This document shows positions 5,276 through 7,667 of a stretch of DNA of 7,667 nt, in pieces. Below the pieces are notes generated by a model. It did no database searches and was not told the origin of the DNA. It was given only the letters and a program-made list of their open reading frames with translations. The stretch's first letter is position 1. Each line of letters opens with the position of its first letter. The stretch is from an uncultured Rhodoferax sp. (GTDB lineage Bacteria > Pseudomonadota > Gammaproteobacteria > Burkholderiales > Burkholderiaceae_C), in the NCBI GenBank assembly GCA_936943465.1, contig CAKZJN010000178.1:1-7667 (forward strand), read 5' to 3'. Both the position numbers and the translations under genes were made by a program.

Positions 5276-7425
5276 ACACCTCTCGCCGTAACTTCCTGAA
5301 AGCCTCGGCCGCACTGGGCGGTGGGCTGGCCCTGTCTTTTTCAATTCCGCACGCTGCACAGGCCGCCGACGCGGCGATGTCGCCCGAGGTCAATGCCTGG
5401 GTCGTGGTACGGCCCGACGACACGGTGGTGATCCGGATTGTTCGCTCGGAGATGGGGCAGGGCACCTTGACCGGTCTGGCCCAACTGGTGGCCGAAGAAC
5501 TGGATTGCGACTGGGCGCGGGTGACCACCGAATACCCCACGCCCGGCCAGAGTCTGAAGCGCAACCGGGTCTGGGGCAGCTTTAGCACCGGCGGCAGCCA
5601 GGGCATTCGGCAGAGCAACGAATACGTGCGCAAGGGCGGCGCTGCGGCGCGCCTGATGTTGCTGCAGGCAGCGGCCAATGCCTGGGGCGTTCCGCTGGCC
5701 GAGTGCCAAACCGCCAAGGGCATCATCACCCACACGCCCACCGGGCGCACCACGCGTTATGGCGCAGTGGCCGATGCGGCAGGTAAATTGCCCGTACCCT
5801 CCAGCATCACCCTGAAAGCACCCGCCGACTGGAAGCTGGCCGGCAAACGGCTGGCCCGCCTCGACACCGTGGACAAAACCACGGGCAAGCAAATTTATGG
5901 CATGGACCTGGTGTTGCCCGGCATGCTCAACGCCGCGATCAAGGACTGCCCGGTGTTTGGCGGCACGCTGGCCGGCTACCAGGAAGAGGCGGTGCTGGCG
6001 CGCCCTGGCGTAAAGAAAGTGGTGCGCGTGGGAACCAGCGCGGTGGCCGTCATTGCCGACACCTGGTGGCACGCCAAGAGCGCGCTGGATGCTCTGCCGG
6101 TGCAGTGGAACGAAGGCTCCAACGCAGGGGCATCGAGCGCGCAGTTTGCCAAAGTGCTCAAGGCCGGCTTGACGCAGGAGCAGGCAGTGGTGGGCAACGA
6201 AAGCGGCAATGCCAAAGAGGCATTGACCAAGGCGGCCCGCACCATTGAGGCGGTGTATTCCTACCCGCATCAAAACCACGCAACGATGGAAACCATGAAC
6301 GCCACGGCGTTGTGGACGCCTGCGCAATGCGAGGCCTGGGTGCCCACGCAAAACGGCGAAGCGGCCTTCACCGCCCTGGTCGAAGCATCGGGCCTGAAGG
6401 CCGAGCAGTGTGAGTTGTACAAGCTGCACTTGGGCGGTGGCTTCGGGCGACGCGGCTCCAGCGACTTTGTGACGCAGGCGGTGCTGATTGCCAAGACCGT
6501 TCCGGGCACCCCGGTCAAGCTGATCTGGTCGCGCGAAGAAGACATGGCGCACGGGCGTTACCACCCGGTGACGCAATGCCGCTTTACCGCCGGGCTGGAT
6601 GAAAAGGGCGAACTCACCGCGCTGCACATGCGTATTTCGGGGCAGTCCATTCTGGCTACGGTTGCACCGCAAAATATCAAGAATGGCAAAGACCCGGTAG
6701 TCTTTCAGGGCCTCAACCCGTCCGGGCCGGAGGCATCGTTTGGCTATGCCATTCCCCATCTGCTGATTGACCATGCGGTGCACAACCCGCATGTGCCGGC
6801 GGGCTTTTGGCGTGGCGTCAACCTGAACCAGAACACGCTGTATGTGGAGTGCTTCATCGACGAATTGGCCCACGCCATGGGGCAAAGCCCTCTGACACTG
6901 CGGCGCAAGCTGCTGGCCAACAGCCCCAAGCCACTGGCGGTGCTGAACGCCGTAGCGCAGCGTGCCGGCTGGGACACACCGCCACCCAAGGGCGTGTTCC
7001 GCGGCCTGGCCCAGACCATGGGCTTTGGCAGTTATGTGGCGGCCTGCGCCGAGGTGTCGGTCAGTACCGACGGCGCGCTCAAGGTGCACCGCATCGTGGC
7101 CGCTACCGACCCCGGTCATGCGGTCAACCCGCAGCAAATCGAAGCGCAGATTGAAGGCTCGTTTGCCTACGGCCTCTCGGCGGCGCTGTATGGTGCCTGC
7201 ACCGTGAAGGACGGGCGGATTGAGCAGAGTAATTTTCACGACTACCCGGTGCTCAAACTGGCCGACATGCCGCGTGTGGAGTCCATCGTCATGCCCTCGG
7301 GTGGCTTCTGGGGCGGCGTGGGCGAGCCGACCATTGCAGTGGCCGCACCGGCGGTGCTCAACGCCCTCTTTGCGGCCACTGGCAAGCGCATCCGCGATAT
7401 GCCACTCAAGAACCACCGGCTGTAG
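5272..7425 (+). CDS. Molybdopterin-binding catalytic subunit, IorB-type (xanthine dehydrogenase family), Tat-exported
   Basis: 717 residues from ATG 5272, chosen because it overlaps the upstream stop (ATGA), has GGGAG six bases before it and begins exactly with a twin-arginine signal: SRRNFLK (4-10), a hydrophobic stretch, then cleavage probably after AQA (29-31). Family landmarks in order are EMGQGT (60-65), the cofactor-binding GGSQGIRQ (107-114), a hammerhead-like segment from TGKQIYGMDL (204-213) to about 285, GGGFGRR (388-394) and GGVGEPTIAVAAPA near the end, in which Glu685 fits the conserved catalytic glutamate. This order, with the cofactor-binding part split around the hammerhead, is typical of IorB-like proteins that use molybdopterin cytosine dinucleotide. 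These enzymes hydroxylate N-heterocycles or oxidise aldehydes with water as oxygen donor. The partner is the [2Fe-2S] protein encoded just upstream. Location is predicted to be periplasmic. The substrate is undetermined; a quinoline/isoquinoline, nicotinate-like or aldehyde substrate are all possible. Confidence 0.92.
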   Translation: MNTSRRNFLKASAALGGGLALSFSIPHAAQAADAAMSPEVNAWVVVRPDDTVVIRIVRSEMGQGTLTGLAQLVAEELDCDWARVTTEYPTPGQSLKRNRVWGSFSTGGSQGIRQSNEYVRKGGAAARLMLLQAAANAWGVPLAECQTAKGIITHTPTGRTTRYGAVADAAGKLPVPSSITLKAPADWKLAGKRLARLDTVDKTTGKQIYGMDLVLPGMLNAAIKDCPVFGGTLAGYQEEAVLARPGVKKVVRVGTSAVAVIADTWWHAKSALDALPVQWNEGSNAGASSAQFAKVLKAGLTQEQAVVGNESGNAKEALTKAARTIEAVYSYPHQNHATMETMNATALWTPAQCEAWVPTQNGEAAFTALVEASGLKAEQCELYKLHLGGGFGRRGSSDFVTQAVLIAKTVPGTPVKLIWSREEDMAHGRYHPVTQCRFTAGLDEKGELTALHMRISGQSILATVAPQNIKNGKDPVVFQGLNPSGPEASFGYAIPHLLIDHAVHNPHVPAGFWRGVNLNQNTLYVECFIDELAHAMGQSPLTLRRKLLANSPKPLAVLNAVAQRAGWDTPPPKGVFRGLAQTMGFGSYVAACAEVSVSTDGALKVHRIVAATDPGHAVNPQQIEAQIEGSFAYGLSAALYGACTVKDGRIEQSNFHDYPVLKLADMPRVESIVMPSGGFWGGVGEPTIAVAAPAVLNALFAATGKRIRDMPLKNHRL

Positions 7426-7442
7426 TCGCAGGTCCGACATAC

Positions 7443-7502
7443 CTGAACACGAACAAATTTGGCCTATTTTTCTCCCCTTGTTCGGGCTTTATTTCTGAAC
7501 AC
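7443..7502 (+). repeat. Direct repeat of CTGAACAC flanking the inverted repeat
   Basis: The octamer CTGAACAC occurs at 7443-7450 and again at 7495-7502, 52 bases apart, roughly five helical turns. The copies bracket the CGAACAA/TTGTTCG inverted repeat upstream of the gene at 7537. An operator role is possible but could be chance. Confidence 0.3.
7450..7484 (+). terminator. Weak candidate terminator after the hydroxylase operon
   Basis: CGAACAA (7450-7456) and TTGTTCG (7478-7484) are exact inverted repeats of seven bases separated by 21 bases, followed by GGCTTTATTT. The stem is short and AT-balanced, the loop is long and the T-tract is interrupted, so termination here is uncertain. A regulatory half-site pair for the following gene is an alternative. 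Confidence 0.25.
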
Positions 7503-7536
7503 AGGCCATGACAATTTCCTTCAACGAGGAGATGCC

Positions 7537-7667
7537 ATGGAACTGCAATACAAGCTCAAAGAGGGGAACTACCACCTGTATGACCTGAGCACCACGGTCA
7601 GTAAGGTGACGGGAGAACACCGCTTGCGCCTCAAGACCGACACCGTGGCTATCGCGTTTGACCGCAG
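7537..7667 (+). CDS. Unrecognised protein, N-terminal 43 residues only
   Basis: ATG 7537 follows a strong GAGGAG (7526-7531) at a spacing of five bases and the frame stays open to the window edge. An alternative frame from ATG 7508 or 7532 meets a stop after a short run, so 7537 is preferred. The visible protein begins MELQYKLKEGNYHLYDLS and is polar and charged with alternating beta-like character; it has no signal peptide, no membrane segment and no CxxCH haem motif. I do not recognise the family. It lies 111 bases after the hydroxylase large-subunit gene on the same strand; whether it is co-transcribed depends on the weak inverted repeat between them. Confidence 0.65.
   Translation, partial: MELQYKLKEGNYHLYDLSTTVSKVTGEHRLRLKTDTVAIAFDR

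Noticed and set aside
5341..7440. A 699-codon open frame on the minus strand opposite the hydroxylase large subunit
   Set aside because: It mirrors a clearly real gene with all family motifs. Its translation is rich in Arg, His and Gly with no domain, as expected of an antisense frame in GC-rich coding DNA.
7508..7564. Small frame from ATG 7508 overlapping the start of the last gene
   Set aside because: It ends at a stop soon after, and its own start lacks a Shine-Dalgarno; the strong GAGGAG serves ATG 7537.

Overview
The window looks like chromosomal DNA of a Gram-negative proteobacterium, most likely a betaproteobacterium of the order Burkholderiales. That placement is an inference from the protein types (outer-membrane TolC-type factor, HlyD-type adaptor, giant secreted protein with an LEPR/FDGAA-like motif, Tat-exported molybdenum hydroxylase) and from fairly GC-rich coding sequence. 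No rRNA, tRNA, CRISPR array, insertion sequence or phage gene was seen.

Left part (1-4358, minus strand): three genes are read right to left and look like one operon. First comes a TolC-type outer-membrane lipoprotein (2772-4358). Next is a short periplasmic HlyD/MFP-type adaptor (1993-2775) that starts with GTG inside the stop codon of the TolC gene. After a 106-base gap comes the first 628 codons of a large protein (from 1886 off the left edge). This protein has no Sec-type signal. It has an N-terminal LEQRFMFDGAA motif, a degenerate zincin-like EELGH segment and a beta-rich module with a DQWEDGYEADV motif. The layout suggests a dedicated export route in which the first two genes form the periplasm and outer-membrane conduit and the third is the cargo, a surface or secreted giant protein. 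No inner-membrane energising component (ABC transporter or other) is encoded in the visible part.

Middle (4359-4774): a 416-base divergent intergenic region. Its left end, next to the TolC gene, is AT-rich and has a possible -10 box. The rest holds no convincing gene.

Right part (4775-7425, plus strand): a translationally coupled gene pair (ATGA overlap) encodes a two-subunit molybdenum hydroxylase of the isoquinoline 1-oxidoreductase (IorA/IorB) type. One is a 166-residue protein with eight cysteines for two [2Fe-2S] clusters. The other is a 717-residue molybdopterin-binding catalytic subunit with a Tat signal. The enzyme is predicted to work in the periplasm, with the small subunit carried out on the large one. 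The substrate cannot be read from the sequence, and neither a cytochrome electron acceptor nor a maturation chaperone is visible.

Right edge (7426-7667): a 111-base spacer with an inverted repeat and a repeated octamer, then the first 43 codons of an unrecognised gene (7537 onward) with a strong ribosome binding site.
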